Part shown: positions 52,333-61,693 of the stretch, piece after piece
Numbering within the stretch: position 1 is the stretch's first letter
Layout of the letters: each line of letters begins with the position of its first letter
Assembly (NCBI RefSeq): GCF_000429025.1
Contig: NZ_AUBB01000028.1
Coordinates: 1 to 64,000 of the forward strand
Reading direction: 5' to 3'
From: Actinospineispora spinosispora DSM 44797
Lineage (GTDB): Bacteria > Actinomycetota > Actinomycetes > Mycobacteriales > Pseudonocardiaceae
DNA: 64,000 bases
Notes under the pieces: generated by a model
What the model was told of the DNA's origin: nothing
Database searches by the model: none
The model's input: the letters and a program-made list of their open reading frames with translations, nothing else
Made by a program: the position numbers and the translations under genes

Positions 52333-52586
52333 CACCTCGCGTGCACGCCGCGCACCGTGCACACCGCGCGGTGTGGACGCGGGGTGCGCGGTCACGCGCG
52401 CGCGGGTTCACGCACCGCGTCGCACGCACCCCGCGCACCTCGCGCCCACGCCGCGCACCTCCCGCACGCCGCGCACCTCCCCCGCTCACGCCGCGCATCT
52501 CGCGTGCACGCCGCGCACCGTGCACACCGCGCGGTGTGGACGCGGGGTGCGCGGTCACACGCGCGCGGGCTCACGCACCGCGTCGC
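52333..52586. repeat. 91-bp GC-rich direct repeat, two copies 163 bp apart
   Basis: 52333-52423 and 52496-52586 are nearly identical (three or four differences). Between and around them, short CGCCGCGCACCT-like subrepeats recur. The second copy runs into the 3' end of the MFS gene at 52555-53943 and encodes its last 10 residues, so the duplication changed that protein's end or arose from it. Confidence 0.88.
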
Positions 52587-53943
52587 CCGCGGTGCGGTGC
52601 AGGCGCAGGATGTTCAGCAGGGCGGCCAGCACCAGCAGGGCGAGCAGGGCGAAGTCGACGCGGAACGCATCCGACGGCGTACCGCTGAGCAGCGTGCCGA
52701 TCCGCAGGCCCACCGCCGCCACCGCGACGCCGAGCCCCATCGCGGTCTGGGTCAGTGCCGACGCGAGCGTGTTCGCGTGCCGCATCATCGAGTTCGGGAT
52801 CTCGGAGAGCGTCAGGATCGCGACACTGCCCAGCCCGACCGAACGGGCCACCCCGCTGACGAACACCAGCGCGGCGATGACGACGAGCGGTGTCGTCGCG
52901 CTCAGCGCCGCGCAACCGGCCATGGTGAGGGCGAACAGCACCGAGGACGCGATCAGCAACCGCCGCAGCCCGAACCGGTTGACCAGCGGGTTGACCAGCG
53001 GTTTGATCGCCACGTTGCCGATGAACACGAACAGCACCACGGCACCGGAGAACACCGGGCTCCAGCCGAAGACCTCCTGGAAAAGCAGCGGCAGCAGAAA
53101 CGGAACTGCCATGACGACCATGAAGATCAGCGATCCGCCGAGCGCCGCGACCCGGAACGTGGGCACCCGCAGCGGGCTCAGGTCGATCAGCGGGTACGCG
53201 GTGCGCCGCAGGTGGGCCACCGCGGCGACAAGCAGGACGAGTGAGCCGACGCCGACACCGGTCGTGACCGGGGCTGATGCACCGTCGTCCGCGATCAGGT
53301 GGCCCGCGTAGCTGAGCCCGCCCAGGCCGAGGCCGGTGAGCAGCAGCCCGATCCAGTCCAGCGGCGCGCGTTCGGCGGCGACGGTGTCGGCGAGGTTGAG
53401 CCGCCATGCCGCGACGAACGCGAGCACGCCCAGCGGGATGTTGATCCCGAACATCCATCGCCAGCTCGCGTACGTGGTGATCAGGCCGCCGACCAGCGGC
53501 GCAATCACCGGCGCGATCAGCCCCGGCCACAGCACGAAGGACATGATCTTCGGGATGTCCTTCTTCGCGGCGCCCGACATCACCACGATGCGGCCGACCG
53601 GCACCATCATCGCGCCGCCGACGCCCTGCAGCACCCGCGTTGCGACGAGCTGGGTGAGGTTCGTGCTCACCGCGCAGCCCAGCGACGCGACGGTGAACAC
53701 GGTGATCGCGGCCATGAAGATCCGGCGCGCACCGAACCGGCTGGTCAGCCACCCGCCGAGCGGGATGAACATGGCCAGCGCGAGCAGGTAGGCGGTGAGC
53801 ACCATGCTGGTCGCGACGGGCGTGACGTGCAGTGATGCGGCCAGTGCTGGCGCCGAGGTGGCCACGATCGTCGTGTCGATGTTTTCCATGAAGAAGCAGC
53901 CCGCGACGAGCAGCGCGGTGCGACGGAGATGCGTATCTATCAC
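52555..53943 (-). CDS. DHA2-type MFS drug:H+ antiporter
   Basis: 462 residues from GTG 53943. Fourteen hydrophobic segments with ENIDTTIVATSAPALAASLHVTP, the conserved helix-1 motif (D-T-T-I-V) of 14-TM QacA/EmrB-like exporters, and LTAYLLALAMFIPLGGWLTSRFGARRIF as motif A. Multidrug export is the family role. The last residues (TAGDAVREPARV) are encoded within the direct repeat at 52496-52586. It is divergent from a LysR gene 67 bp away, the likely regulator. Confidence 0.9.
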   Translation of the reverse strand: MIDTHLRRTALLVAGCFFMENIDTTIVATSAPALAASLHVTPVATSMVLTAYLLALAMFIPLGGWLTSRFGARRIFMAAITVFTVASLGCAVSTNLTQLVATRVLQGVGGAMMVPVGRIVVMSGAAKKDIPKIMSFVLWPGLIAPVIAPLVGGLITTYASWRWMFGINIPLGVLAFVAAWRLNLADTVAAERAPLDWIGLLLTGLGLGGLSYAGHLIADDGASAPVTTGVGVGSLVLLVAAVAHLRRTAYPLIDLSPLRVPTFRVAALGGSLIFMVVMAVPFLLPLLFQEVFGWSPVFSGAVVLFVFIGNVAIKPLVNPLVNRFGLRRLLIASSVLFALTMAGCAALSATTPLVVIAALVFVSGVARSVGLGSVAILTLSEIPNSMMRHANTLASALTQTAMGLGVAVAAVGLRIGTLLSGTPSDAFRVDFALLALLVLAALLNILRLHRTAGDAVREPARV

Positions 53944-53995
53944 GTCATTCAGGTTCCGTCAGCCAAATGATGCGCACAAGTTCCGTGTTGTTCTG

Positions 53996-54011
53996 TCAGA
54001 CTTGCGTCTGA
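53996..54011. promoter_or_regulatory. Dyad in the LysR/MFS intergenic region
   Basis: TCAGAC-TTGC-GTCTGA, a perfect 6-4-6 dyad, overlaps the first base of the LysR start codon and lies 53 bp upstream of the divergent MFS start. LysR proteins typically bind such T-N11-A dyads between divergent genes, so it is a good candidate for its own site. Confidence 0.6.
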
Positions 54012-54910
54012 TGCAACTCCCAGACATGAACCTGCTGCCCGCGCTCGACGCGTTGCTGCGCACCGGCAGCGTGTCCGGGGCCTCGGCCGAGCTGATGGTG
54101 TCCGCGTCCGCGATGAGCCGCACACTCGGCAGGTTGCGCCGGGTCACCGGCGACCAGCTGCTGGTTCCGTCCGGGCGCGGGTTGACCTTGACCCCGCGCG
54201 CCCGTGAGCTGCAGCCCCGCGTCACCGCTGCGCTGGCCGAGGCACTCGCGACGCTGCGGCCGCCGGAGCCCGCCGACATCGCGTCGGTGCGGCGGGAGTT
54301 CGTCGTCCGGTCCAACGACGGGTTCACCCTGCTCGCCGGGTCCGCGCTGACCGCGAAGATCGCCCGAGAGGCACCGGGCATCCGGTTGCGCGTCGTGCCC
54401 GAGGGCGACGAGGAGCCCGCCGACCTGCGCGAACGCATCGATCTGGATGTCGGCGCGATGCCCGAGCTCCCGCCCGACGTCCGCTCCACGTTCCTGCACG
54501 AGCACCACTACGTCGCGCTGGCCCGCCGCGACGCCCCCTATGCGCGTGAGCCGCTGACGGTCCAACGGTTCGCCGCGCTGCCGCACCTCACGGTGTCCCG
54601 CCGGGGCCGGGCGTTCAGCGTGGTCGACGACCGGCTCGCCGAGCTGGGACTGTCCCGGACCGTGCTGGCCACCGTGCCGACGCTGAGCTCGGCCTGCTTC
54701 ATGGCGCTGGAGTCCGACGTGCTCGCGCTGCTACCCGGCGAGTTCGCCGCCCAGATCAGCAGGCACCTGCCGCTGACGATCCTGGAGATCCCGCTGAAGC
54801 TGCCCGCCGTGCGGATGGAGATGGCCTGGCACCTGCGAGTGGACGCCGACCCCGCCCACCGCTGGCTGCGCGAGAGCCTCGTCGAGATCATGACCGGGGC
54901 CGTCAGGTAG
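54011..54910 (+). CDS. LysR-family transcriptional regulator
   Basis: 299 residues from ATG 54011. The winged helix is MNLLPALDALLRTGSVSGASAELMVSASAMSRTLGRLRR, then the linker and an effector domain (RREFVVRSNDGFTLLAG, LDVGAMPELPPDVRSTFLHEHHYVALAR, SACFMALESDVLALLPGEFA). The length fits. The frame is open far upstream into the MFS gene, which is excluded. It probably controls the divergent DHA2-type exporter. Confidence 0.9.
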   Translation: MQLPDMNLLPALDALLRTGSVSGASAELMVSASAMSRTLGRLRRVTGDQLLVPSGRGLTLTPRARELQPRVTAALAEALATLRPPEPADIASVRREFVVRSNDGFTLLAGSALTAKIAREAPGIRLRVVPEGDEEPADLRERIDLDVGAMPELPPDVRSTFLHEHHYVALARRDAPYAREPLTVQRFAALPHLTVSRRGRAFSVVDDRLAELGLSRTVLATVPTLSSACFMALESDVLALLPGEFAAQISRHLPLTILEIPLKLPAVRMEMAWHLRVDADPAHRWLRESLVEIMTGAVR

Positions 54911-54922
54911 CCCTCAAGCATG

Positions 54923-54982
54923 ATCACCACGGGCTCATGGCTGTTTTTCGGCCGAGAATTAGCCATGAGCCCGTGGTGATCT
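54923..54982. terminator. Hairpin with perfect 21-bp arms
   Basis: GATCACCACGGGCTCATGGC and one more base at 54923-54943 are the exact complement of 54962-54982; loop of 18 with TTTTT. It begins 13 bases after the LysR stop, so it likely terminates it. It is a different sequence from the repeated palindromes. Confidence 0.85.
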
Positions 54983-55052
54983 TGGATATCGTCGGACGTG
55001 AACTTGGCTGCTTCGGCGAGCATCCCGCGTTCGGGCAGGTAGTTTGGTCCGC

Positions 55053-55808
55053 ATGATCGACCGCAAAGACGCCGGAGATGTCGCCGTACTCAGCCTGGTG
55101 AACGGGCAGGTGAACATCATGGACACCGCCCTGCTGCGGGAGATCACCCAGGTGTTCACCGACCTCGCCGCCGACCGGCCGGCCGCGGTGGTGCTCACCG
55201 GGTCCGGGCGCGCGTTCTCGGCGGGCGTCGACCTGCGGAGCTTCCTGGACGGCGGGGCCGCGTACACCAAGGAGTTCCTGCCGGCGCTGAGCGAGGCGCT
55301 GCTGACCGTGTTCACCGCCGACTTCCCAGTGGTCACGGCCGTCAACGGGCACGCGATCGCCGGTGGCGCTGTGCTCGCCGCCTGTGCCGACGCCCGGGTG
55401 ATGGCCGAGGGCAAGGGGCGGATCGGCATCCCGGAGGCGATCGTCGGAGTGGCGTTCCCCCGCGTGGCGCTGGACGTCATGGTGCACGCGGTCGGCCCCC
55501 AGGTGGCCAACCGGCTCGTCTTCGGCGCCGACCTGCTCGCCCCGGCCCAGGCGCTCGCGCTGGGGCTCGTCGACGAGGTCGTCGACGCCGACACGCTGCT
55601 GGACCGGTCCGTCGAGGTGGCCACCCGGCTCGCCACCGCGATCCCGGCCGACACGTTCACCCTCACCAAGCGGCAGCTGCGCCGTGACACGGTGGACCGC
55701 ATCGCGCGCTACCGCGTCGACGAGGACGTCGAGGTGGAGCAGCTGTGGAACGTGCGCAGCCAGGACGGCTGGACCGCGTCCTACCTGGAACGGGCCACCA
55801 AGAAGTAG
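55053..55808 (+). CDS. Enoyl-CoA hydratase/isomerase family protein
   Basis: 251 residues from ATG 55053. Crotonase-fold motifs: AVVLTGSGRAFSAGVDLRSF (oxyanion hole) and VTAVNGHAIAGGAVLAACADARVMAEGKGRIGIPEAIVG. The second catalytic glutamate position is in the PEAIVG segment. It probably hydrates or isomerises an acyl-CoA; the exact reaction is unclear. The next gene, a thioesterase, is convergent and ends one base away. The thioesterase and fadAB nearby support a role in acyl-CoA turnover. Confidence 0.87.
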   Translation: MIDRKDAGDVAVLSLVNGQVNIMDTALLREITQVFTDLAADRPAAVVLTGSGRAFSAGVDLRSFLDGGAAYTKEFLPALSEALLTVFTADFPVVTAVNGHAIAGGAVLAACADARVMAEGKGRIGIPEAIVGVAFPRVALDVMVHAVGPQVANRLVFGADLLAPAQALALGLVDEVVDADTLLDRSVEVATRLATAIPADTFTLTKRQLRRDTVDRIARYRVDEDVEVEQLWNVRSQDGWTASYLERATKK

Positions 55809-55809
55809 G

Positions 55810-56226
55810 TCAGAAGAGCGGATCCGGTTCGCCGAGTGCGTTCCTGATCAGGTCTGGAATCTCGCGCTTCGTGTGTTCCTTCGCGTGCACCACGACGTAG
55901 ACGGTGCGCCCGTTGGTGCACACCTCGGCGCCCGGCTCGGCGCTGCGCCGGACCTGGAAGTCGAGCACGAAGCTGGTGCGCCCGAACCGGGATGCCGACA
56001 CGTTCACCACGATCGGGTCACCCCAGCGGACACCGGCCTTGTAGTCGATCTCCGAGCGGACCAGCTGGACATCGAAACCGGCGTCCAGCATGGCCTGGTA
56101 CGGCAGCCCGCCATGGTTGAAGAAGCCCGCCATGGCTTCGTCGAAATAGGTCAGGTACCAGCCGTTGAACACGACGCCCTGGGCGTCGACCTCCATGTAC
56201 CGCACGGTCACCGGGAAGCTGAACAC
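55810..56226 (-). CDS. Acyl-CoA thioesterase, 4HBT hot-dog family
   Basis: 138 residues from GTG 56226. FPVTVRYMEVDAQGVVFNGWYLTYFDEAMAGFF has the 4-hydroxybenzoyl-CoA thioesterase motif with D14 as the likely catalytic aspartate; SEIDYKAGVRWGDPIVVNVSASRFGRTSFVLDFQV is the hot-dog core. The upstream frame is open but that part lies in the palindrome region. It should hydrolyse an acyl-CoA thioester. It is convergent with an enoyl-CoA hydratase. Confidence 0.88.
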   Translation of the reverse strand: MFSFPVTVRYMEVDAQGVVFNGWYLTYFDEAMAGFFNHGGLPYQAMLDAGFDVQLVRSEIDYKAGVRWGDPIVVNVSASRFGRTSFVLDFQVRRSAEPGAEVCTNGRTVYVVVHAKEHTKREIPDLIRNALGEPDPLF

Positions 56227-56265
56227 ATCGTCAACCCTATGCGGCGAGCTACACCAGCACCGCTT

Positions 56266-56327
56266 CGCAGAGCTTCGTGTCGTGTCGCAGATGTCGCGAC
56301 ATCTGCGACACGACATCAAGGTCTGCG
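56266..56327. repeat. 62-bp palindrome (family of three), copy 3
   Basis: Ends CGCAGAGC and (degenerate) GGTCTGCG; the inner 38 bp are a perfect palindrome starting TGTCGTGTCGCAGATGTCG. Compared with copy 1 the inner arms differ at several positions, and both arms changed together. It lies between the thioesterase promoter and the end of the MerR gene on the same strand. Confidence 0.88.
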
Positions 56328-56367
56328 AGGTCGTACGGCAGGCCTTTGCGCGACCCGCCCGGGTGGG

Positions 56368-57108
56368 TCAGGGACGTTCGGCGAAGCGTTCGCGGATGTT
56401 GCGGTTCACCGCGCGGCCGAACGCCGTCATGACGCCCTGCACGGTCAGCGGCTTGATCCGGAGGAGCATCTCGCGCATCCTGGTCCGCTCGGACGCCGGT
56501 TTGCCCCGGTCGCGGTAGGGCTGCAGGACCTCCTCCTGGAACAGCTCCATCAGTCCGTCGGCCAATGCACTGGTGTGCTTGGTGATCAGCTCGTGTGAGC
56601 GGCGCAGCGTCTCCGGCGGGTAGCCGAGATCGAGCAGCGCCAAGGTGGGGGTCAGGGTTGCGGCACCGTGCAGGATCACCGTGTCGTCGCGACGCTCGAT
56701 CGTGCCGAGCACCTCGAGTGAGGTCACCTCGTCGTCGGACAGGATTCGCCCGGCGCGTTCGTGCAGCTCATCGAGGGTGATCTCGTCGAGTGACTCCGGA
56801 ATCCACGGTGTCAGCAGCGCTCGCTGCAGCATGAGCGTCTCCGCGCCGACCGACTCGGGCAGCCGCGCCAGGTATCCCTCGATCGCGGCAAGGGTGAACC
56901 CCAGCCCGGACAGTTCCGCAACCAGCTCGAGGCGGGCAAGATGGTCCGGGCCGTACAGGCCGACCCTGCCGCGCAGCATCGGCGGCGGGAGCAGTCCCTT
57001 ACCCGCGTAGAAGCGAATCGTGCGCACGCTGACCCCGGTGCGGCCGGCCAGTTGGTCGACGGTCAGCAGCGGGTCCGCGTTAGGCGCTTCGGTTGAGGCA
57101 TGGGTCAC
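56368..57108 (-). CDS. MerR-family transcriptional regulator
   Basis: 246 residues from GTG 57108. The N-terminal winged helix is typical MerR (LLTVDQLAGRTGVSVRTIRFYAGKGLLPPPMLRGRVGLYGPDHLARLELVAELSGLGF), followed by a coiled-coil-like helix and a 130-residue effector domain without the metal-binding cysteines of MerR proper. It is divergent from fadA, so it probably controls fatty-acid degradation genes, perhaps in response to an acyl-CoA or drug-like ligand. Confidence 0.9.
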   Translation of the reverse strand: MTHASTEAPNADPLLTVDQLAGRTGVSVRTIRFYAGKGLLPPPMLRGRVGLYGPDHLARLELVAELSGLGFTLAAIEGYLARLPESVGAETLMLQRALLTPWIPESLDEITLDELHERAGRILSDDEVTSLEVLGTIERRDDTVILHGAATLTPTLALLDLGYPPETLRRSHELITKHTSALADGLMELFQEEVLQPYRDRGKPASERTRMREMLLRIKPLTVQGVMTAFGRAVNRNIRERFAERP

Positions 57109-57130
57109 GTTGAGGCAGCCTAGCTGGTGC

Positions 57131-57160
57131 TTGACCTATATGACAGCGTTACTGTAACAA
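57131..57160 (+). promoter_or_regulatory. MerR-type promoter in front of fadA
   Basis: TTGACC at 57131-57136 is a good -35 box; TAACAA at 57155-57160 is a possible -10, 18 bp away, and a perfect dyad GTTAC-T-GTAAC (57148-57158) covers the spacer end. A dyad with an over-long spacer is what MerR activators use. It lies in the gap between the MerR gene and fadA. Confidence 0.6.
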
Positions 57161-57204
57161 AGAAGTCGAATGCAGAGTCGCACCCGAACCGGGAGAGATT
57201 TCCA

Positions 57205-58437
57205 ATGAGTGGTTCCGCTGGGGGCATCCCCGAGGCGTACATCTACGACGCGATTCGTACCCCGCGCGGCCGGGGCAAGGCCTCCGGTTCGCTGCACGAG
57301 GTCAAGCCGATCTCGCTGGTCGTGGGGCTGATCGACGAGATTCGGCGACGCTTCCCCGAGCTCGACACGAACACGATCGACGACCTGGTGCTCGGCGTCG
57401 TCTCGCCGATCGGCGACCAGGGTGGCGACATCGCCAAGACCGCCGCGATCGCGGCCGGCCTGCCCGACACGGTGGCCGGCGTACAGCTCAACCGGTTCTG
57501 CGCATCCGGCCTGGAGGCCGTCAACACCGCCGCGCTGAAGGTCCGCTCCGGCATGGAGGACCTGGTGCTCGCCGGCGGCGTCGAGTCGATGTCCCGCGTC
57601 CCGATGGGTTCCGACGGCGGCGCCTGGGCGATGGACCCGGACACCTCCTACGAGACCGGCTTCGTGCCCCAAGGCATCGGCGCCGACCTGATCGCGACCC
57701 TCGAGGGGTGGTCGCGTGAGGACGTCGACACGTTCGCGGTGGAGTCGCAGACCCGCGCCGCCAAGGCATGGGCGAACGGCTACTTCGCCCGTTCCGTCGT
57801 GCCGGTGAAGGACCGCAACGGCATCACCGTGCTGGACCGCGACGAGCAGGTCCGCGCGAACGCCACCCTGGAGACGATGGGCTCGCTCCAGCCGTCCTTC
57901 GCGATGATGGGCGAGCAGGGCGGTTTCGACGCCGTCGCGCTGCAGCGCTACCACTGGGTCGAGAAGATCAACCACGTGCACCACGCCGGCAACTCGTCGG
58001 GCATCGTGGACGGCGCGTCGCTGGTCCTGATCGGCAACGAGGCCGCTGGCAAGGCCGCCGGGATCACCCCGAGGGCCCGCATCCTGGCCACCGCGGTGTC
58101 CGGTGCCGACCCGACGATCATGCTGACCGGCCCCGCGCCGGCGAGCCGCAAGGCGCTGGCCAAGGCCGGTCTGACGGTCGACGACATCGACCTGTTCGAG
58201 ATCAACGAGGCGTTCGCCGCCGTCGCGCTGCGCTTCATCAGGGACATGGGCATCTCCCACGAGCAGACCAACGTCAACGGTGGCGCCATCGCCATGGGCC
58301 ACCCGCTCGGTGCCACCGGCGCGATGATCGTCGGCACCCTGCTCGACGAGCTGGAGCGCCGCGACCAGCGTCGCGGCCTCGCCACGCTGTGCGTCGGCGG
58401 CGGCATGGGTATCGCCACCATCATCGAGAGGGTCTGA
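57205..58437 (+). CDS. fadA: Acetyl-CoA C-acyltransferase (thiolase)
   Basis: 410 residues from ATG 57205 with GGGAGAG upstream. Catalytic C99 lies in [13 protein letters not shown], and [10 protein letters not shown] and TLCVGGGMG carry the histidine and second cysteine. Thiolase of degradative type ([21 protein letters not shown] at the start). It cleaves 3-ketoacyl-CoA in beta-oxidation. fadB follows five bases after the stop, so they form an operon. Confidence 0.95.
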   Translation: MSGSAGGIPEAYIYDAIRTPRGRGKASGSLHEVKPISLVVGLIDEIRRRFPELDTNTIDDLVLGVVSPIGDQGGDIAKTAAIAAGLPDTVAGVQLNRFCASGLEAVNTAALKVRSGMEDLVLAGGVESMSRVPMGSDGGAWAMDPDTSYETGFVPQGIGADLIATLEGWSREDVDTFAVESQTRAAKAWANGYFARSVVPVKDRNGITVLDRDEQVRANATLETMGSLQPSFAMMGEQGGFDAVALQRYHWVEKINHVHHAGNSSGIVDGASLVLIGNEAAGKAAGITPRARILATAVSGADPTIMLTGPAPASRKALAKAGLTVDDIDLFEINEAFAAVALRFIRDMGISHEQTNVNGGAIAMGHPLGATGAMIVGTLLDELERRDQRRGLATLCVGGGMGIATIIERV

Positions 58438-58442
58438 AGGTA

Positions 58443-60602
58443 ATGAGCGAGAAGGCCGTGCGCTGGGAAAAAGGCGCCGACAACATCGTCGTGGTGACCC
58501 TGGACGACCCGGGCCGCAGCGCGAACACCATGAACGACCGCTACAAAGAGGCGATGGGTGAGTGCATCGACGCACTCGTCGCCGACAAGGACAACATCAC
58601 CGGCGTCATCCTCACCTCGGCGAAGAAGACCTTCTTCGCCGGTGGTGACCTGGAGAGCCTGGTCAAGGCCACTCCTGCGGACGCCCCCGAGGTGCTGACG
58701 AACGTCACCGAGGTCAAGGCTCAGCTGCGCAGGCTGGAGACCCTCGGTCGCCCGGTCGTCGCCGCGATGAACGGCACCGCGCTCGGCGGTGGCCTGGAGA
58801 TCGGCCTTGCCTGCCACCACCGCATCGGGCTCGACGCGCCCGGCGTGATCTACGGTCTGCCCGAGGTCACGCTCGGCCTGCTGCCCGGTGGCGGTGGCGT
58901 CGTGCGCATCACCCGCCTGCTGGGCATCGCCAACGGCTTCATGAACGTCCTGGCCCAGGGCCAGCGGCACAAGCCGGCCAAGGCACTCGAGGTCGGCATC
59001 ATCGATGAGCTGGCCTCGTCGAAGGAAGAGATGCTGGAGAAGGCCAAGGCCTGGATCGCGGCGAACCCCGAGGCGGCACAGCCGTGGGACAAGCCGGGCT
59101 ACAAGATCCCCGGCGGCGCGCCGTCCAACCCGAAGCTCGCGTCGATCCTGCCCGCGTTCCCGGCGAACCTGCGCAAGCAGCTCAAGGGTGCGCCCATGCC
59201 GGCGCCGCGCAACATCCTCGCGGCCGCCGTCGAAGGCGCGCAGGTCGACTTCGACACCGCCATCAAGATCGAGGGCCGCTACTTCGTCGAGCTGGTCACC
59301 GGCCAGGTCTCGACGAACATGACCAAGGCGTTCTTCTTCGACCTGCAGGCGATCAACAACGGCAAGTCCCGCCCGGACGGTCACGACAAGTGGCAGCCCA
59401 CCAAGGTCGCGGTGCTCGGCGCCGGGATGATGGGTGCGGGCATCGCGTACGTGTGCGCGCTGTCCGGCTGGGAGGTCGTACTCAAGGACGTCTCCCTCGA
59501 AGCGGCCGAGAAGGGCAAGGAGTACTCCGAGAGCCTGGTCGCCAAGGGCGTCAAGCGCGGCAAGACCTCGCTGGAGAAGGGTGAGGCGCTGCTGCAGCGG
59601 ATCACCCCGACCGACGACTACAACGACCTCGCCGGCGCCGACGTGATCATCGAGGCGGTCTTCGAGTCGGTCGCGCTCAAGCAGGAGGTGTTCCGGGAGG
59701 CGATGAAGGTCGTCGAGCCGGACGCGCTGCTGTGCTCGAACACCTCGACGCTGCCGATCACCGAGCTGGCTGCCGGCCTGGACCGTCAGGGCGACTTCAT
59801 CGGCCTGCACTTCTTCTCCCCGGTCGACAAGATGCCGCTGGTGGAGATCATCCGGGGTGAGAAGACCTCGGACGCGGCGCTGGCCAAGGCGTTCGACCTG
59901 ACGATCGGCATCAAGAAGACGCCGATCGTGGTCAACGACAGCCGGGGCTTCTTCACCAGCCGGGTCATCGGCACCTTCATCAGCGAGGGCGTCGCCATGC
60001 TCGCCGAGGGCATCGACCCGCAGACCATCGAGCAGGCATCCTCGCAGGCCGGCTACCCGGCCCCGGTGCTGCAGCTCATGGACGAGCTGACCCTGACCCT
60101 GCCGCAGAAGATCCGCAAGGAGACGCGCGCGGCGGTCGAGGCGGCCGGTCAGAAGTGGAACGAGCACCCGTCCGAGGAGATCATCGACCGGATGGTCGAC
60201 GAGTTCGGGCGCAAGGGCAAGAGCACCGGCTCCGGGTTCTACGAGTACGCCGACGGCAAGCGGGCCGGCCTCTGGTCGGGTCTGCGGGAGAAGTTCGGGG
60301 CGACGAACCACGACGTCGACCTCAAGGAGCTCTCCGAGCGGATGCTCATCATCGAGTCCCTGGAGACCTGGCGCTGCGTCGACGAGGGAGTGCTGACGAC
60401 GGTGCCGGACGCCAACATCGGGTCCATCTTCGGCATCGGCTTCCCGCCCTGGACCGGTGGTGTGCTGCAGTACATCGACGGCTACCCGGGCGGTAAGGCC
60501 GGTTTCGTGGCCCGCGCCGACGAGTTCGCCACGAAGTACGGCGAGCGCTTCGCCGTGCCGGACTCGCTGCGCAAGGCGGCTTCCGAGTCAGCCGCGGCCT
60601 GA
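58443..60602 (+). CDS. fadB: Multifunctional fatty-acid oxidation alpha subunit (enoyl-CoA hydratase / 3-hydroxyacyl-CoA dehydrogenase)
   Basis: 719 residues from ATG 58443, five bases behind fadA. The N-terminal crotonase part (1 to about 300) has [15 protein letters not shown] and [23 protein letters not shown]; the dehydrogenase part starts near 320 with [28 protein letters not shown] (NAD site) and continues through [31 protein letters not shown] and [17 protein letters not shown]. Substrate domains complete it. The open frame before 58443 belongs to another frame of fadA. The enzyme makes the middle two steps of beta-oxidation, and pairs with FadA as trifunctional complex. Confidence 0.95.
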   Translation: MSEKAVRWEKGADNIVVVTLDDPGRSANTMNDRYKEAMGECIDALVADKDNITGVILTSAKKTFFAGGDLESLVKATPADAPEVLTNVTEVKAQLRRLETLGRPVVAAMNGTALGGGLEIGLACHHRIGLDAPGVIYGLPEVTLGLLPGGGGVVRITRLLGIANGFMNVLAQGQRHKPAKALEVGIIDELASSKEEMLEKAKAWIAANPEAAQPWDKPGYKIPGGAPSNPKLASILPAFPANLRKQLKGAPMPAPRNILAAAVEGAQVDFDTAIKIEGRYFVELVTGQVSTNMTKAFFFDLQAINNGKSRPDGHDKWQPTKVAVLGAGMMGAGIAYVCALSGWEVVLKDVSLEAAEKGKEYSESLVAKGVKRGKTSLEKGEALLQRITPTDDYNDLAGADVIIEAVFESVALKQEVFREAMKVVEPDALLCSNTSTLPITELAAGLDRQGDFIGLHFFSPVDKMPLVEIIRGEKTSDAALAKAFDLTIGIKKTPIVVNDSRGFFTSRVIGTFISEGVAMLAEGIDPQTIEQASSQAGYPAPVLQLMDELTLTLPQKIRKETRAAVEAAGQKWNEHPSEEIIDRMVDEFGRKGKSTGSGFYEYADGKRAGLWSGLREKFGATNHDVDLKELSERMLIIESLETWRCVDEGVLTTVPDANIGSIFGIGFPPWTGGVLQYIDGYPGGKAGFVARADEFATKYGERFAVPDSLRKAASESAAA

Positions 60603-60608
60603 TCGAAG

Positions 60609-60652
60609 CCGTGAGTGGCGAGTGGTCCCATAGGACCACTCGCCACTCACGG
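60609..60652. repeat. GTGAGTG-type palindrome, single 40-bp unit
   Basis: 44-bp near-perfect palindrome, core 60611-60650, with CCCATAGG at the centre, followed on the plus strand by GGTTTTTT, so it is also a good terminator for fadB. The TGA stop of the GAF-ANTAR gene on the other strand is inside it. Confidence 0.9.
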
Positions 60653-61507
60653 GGTTTTTTCGCGGTCCGTGGGGAGGGCGCGCTGTTCCGGCAGTTCGGC
60701 GGTGCCCGGCTCGGGTAACTCGCCGTGGCCGTTCTCCGACGCTCGGTGCTCGGTGTTCTTCCAGCTCAGGCCGACGACCTCGATGGCAACGGCCGCGACC
60801 GAGCTTTCCCGGCGTCTCGCCTGGTCCCGCAGCATGCGGTAGGCGGCGTCCAGATCGATGTGATGGCGCTCCGCGAGCAGCCCCTTGGCCTGCTCGATCG
60901 GACGCTGTGAGTCCAGCGCGGCGGACAGCTGACTGACCATCGTCGCGGAGTAACGGTAGGCCTCGGCGTCGTGCAGTGCCGCGCCGAGAACGTCGGCGAG
61001 CGGTCGCAGCTCGCGGAGCAGCTCGTCGGACAGCGATTCGAGGTCCGCGCCGAACAGCTGCAGACAACCGACGAGCTCGCCGACGGCACGCAGCCCCACG
61101 GCGGCGGTGACCGGTAAGCCGACCCGTCCGGCGGCTTCGGCGAGCACGGTGCGTGCCTCGGTCAGATCCACCGCGGCCGCCGGTCGCCCTGAACGCAGCG
61201 CGGTCAGGCCGGCGTCCTCCCCGAGCTGGTGGACCAGCCGGGTCAGCTGCTCGGCCTCCGGGTGCGAACCGGCGACCTCACGCACCACACCGGTGGAACT
61301 GTCCAGGATCAGCGCGCCACACCCGACCAGTCCGCACAGCTCGGTCAGCTCGATGCAGATCTGGCGCAGGAGAACAGCCGTGTCGCACTCGGTCGCCGGG
61401 GTCCGCGCCACATCGAGGACCAGCTCGGTGAGCCCGGCGCGGATGTGCCTTGGCTCGGGCCGGGCCGAGGCGGTGGCCGGCGACGGGGGCGTCGGCTGGG
61501 CGGGCAT
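60647..61507 (-). CDS. GAF-ANTAR domain protein
   Basis: 286 residues from ATG 61507 with GGAAAGGA eight bases upstream. A GAF-like sensor covers about 30-190 (TELCGLVGCGALILDSSTGVVREVAGSH) and the ANTAR RNA-binding domain about 195-255 (SAALDSQRPIEQAKGLLAERHHIDLDAAYRMLRDQARRRESSVAAVAIEVV). ANTAR proteins bind paired hairpins in transcripts and prevent termination. The C-terminal tail is Glu-rich. No ANTAR target hairpin pair was searched for systematically. The stop codon lies in the palindrome that follows fadB. Confidence 0.88.
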   Translation of the reverse strand: MPAQPTPPSPATASARPEPRHIRAGLTELVLDVARTPATECDTAVLLRQICIELTELCGLVGCGALILDSSTGVVREVAGSHPEAEQLTRLVHQLGEDAGLTALRSGRPAAAVDLTEARTVLAEAAGRVGLPVTAAVGLRAVGELVGCLQLFGADLESLSDELLRELRPLADVLGAALHDAEAYRYSATMVSQLSAALDSQRPIEQAKGLLAERHHIDLDAAYRMLRDQARRRESSVAAVAIEVVGLSWKNTEHRASENGHGELPEPGTAELPEQRALPTDREKTP

Positions 61508-61693
61508 CCGAGTGTCCTTTCCGGCGCCGGGGAAGTCGGCTCTGTGCAGACGTCTGCTCGAAAGCGAACCCCAATAATGACGGACGGTAAAGGCCTGACT
61601 GCACGGCGCGCGACGCGATCGAGCAATATCACCCGCTCGGGCCAATCAGTCTCACAGTCAGGTTAAGGACGTTCTCAGGGAGCGCGGATCCCG

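Noticed and set aside
52283..52554. Small coding sequences in the GC-rich repeat region
   Set aside because: Open frames exist in several phases because of the extreme composition and short repeats, but all give Arg/Ala/Pro/His repeats and none has a start signal.
57948..60311. Very long open frame on the minus strand opposite fadB
   Set aside because: It is the usual antisense frame of a GC-rich gene: the fadA/fadB proteins explain the sequence fully, and the antisense product is Arg/Leu/Asp-rich with no domain or start signal. The same holds for antisense frames over gltA, prmA, groEL and the permeases.
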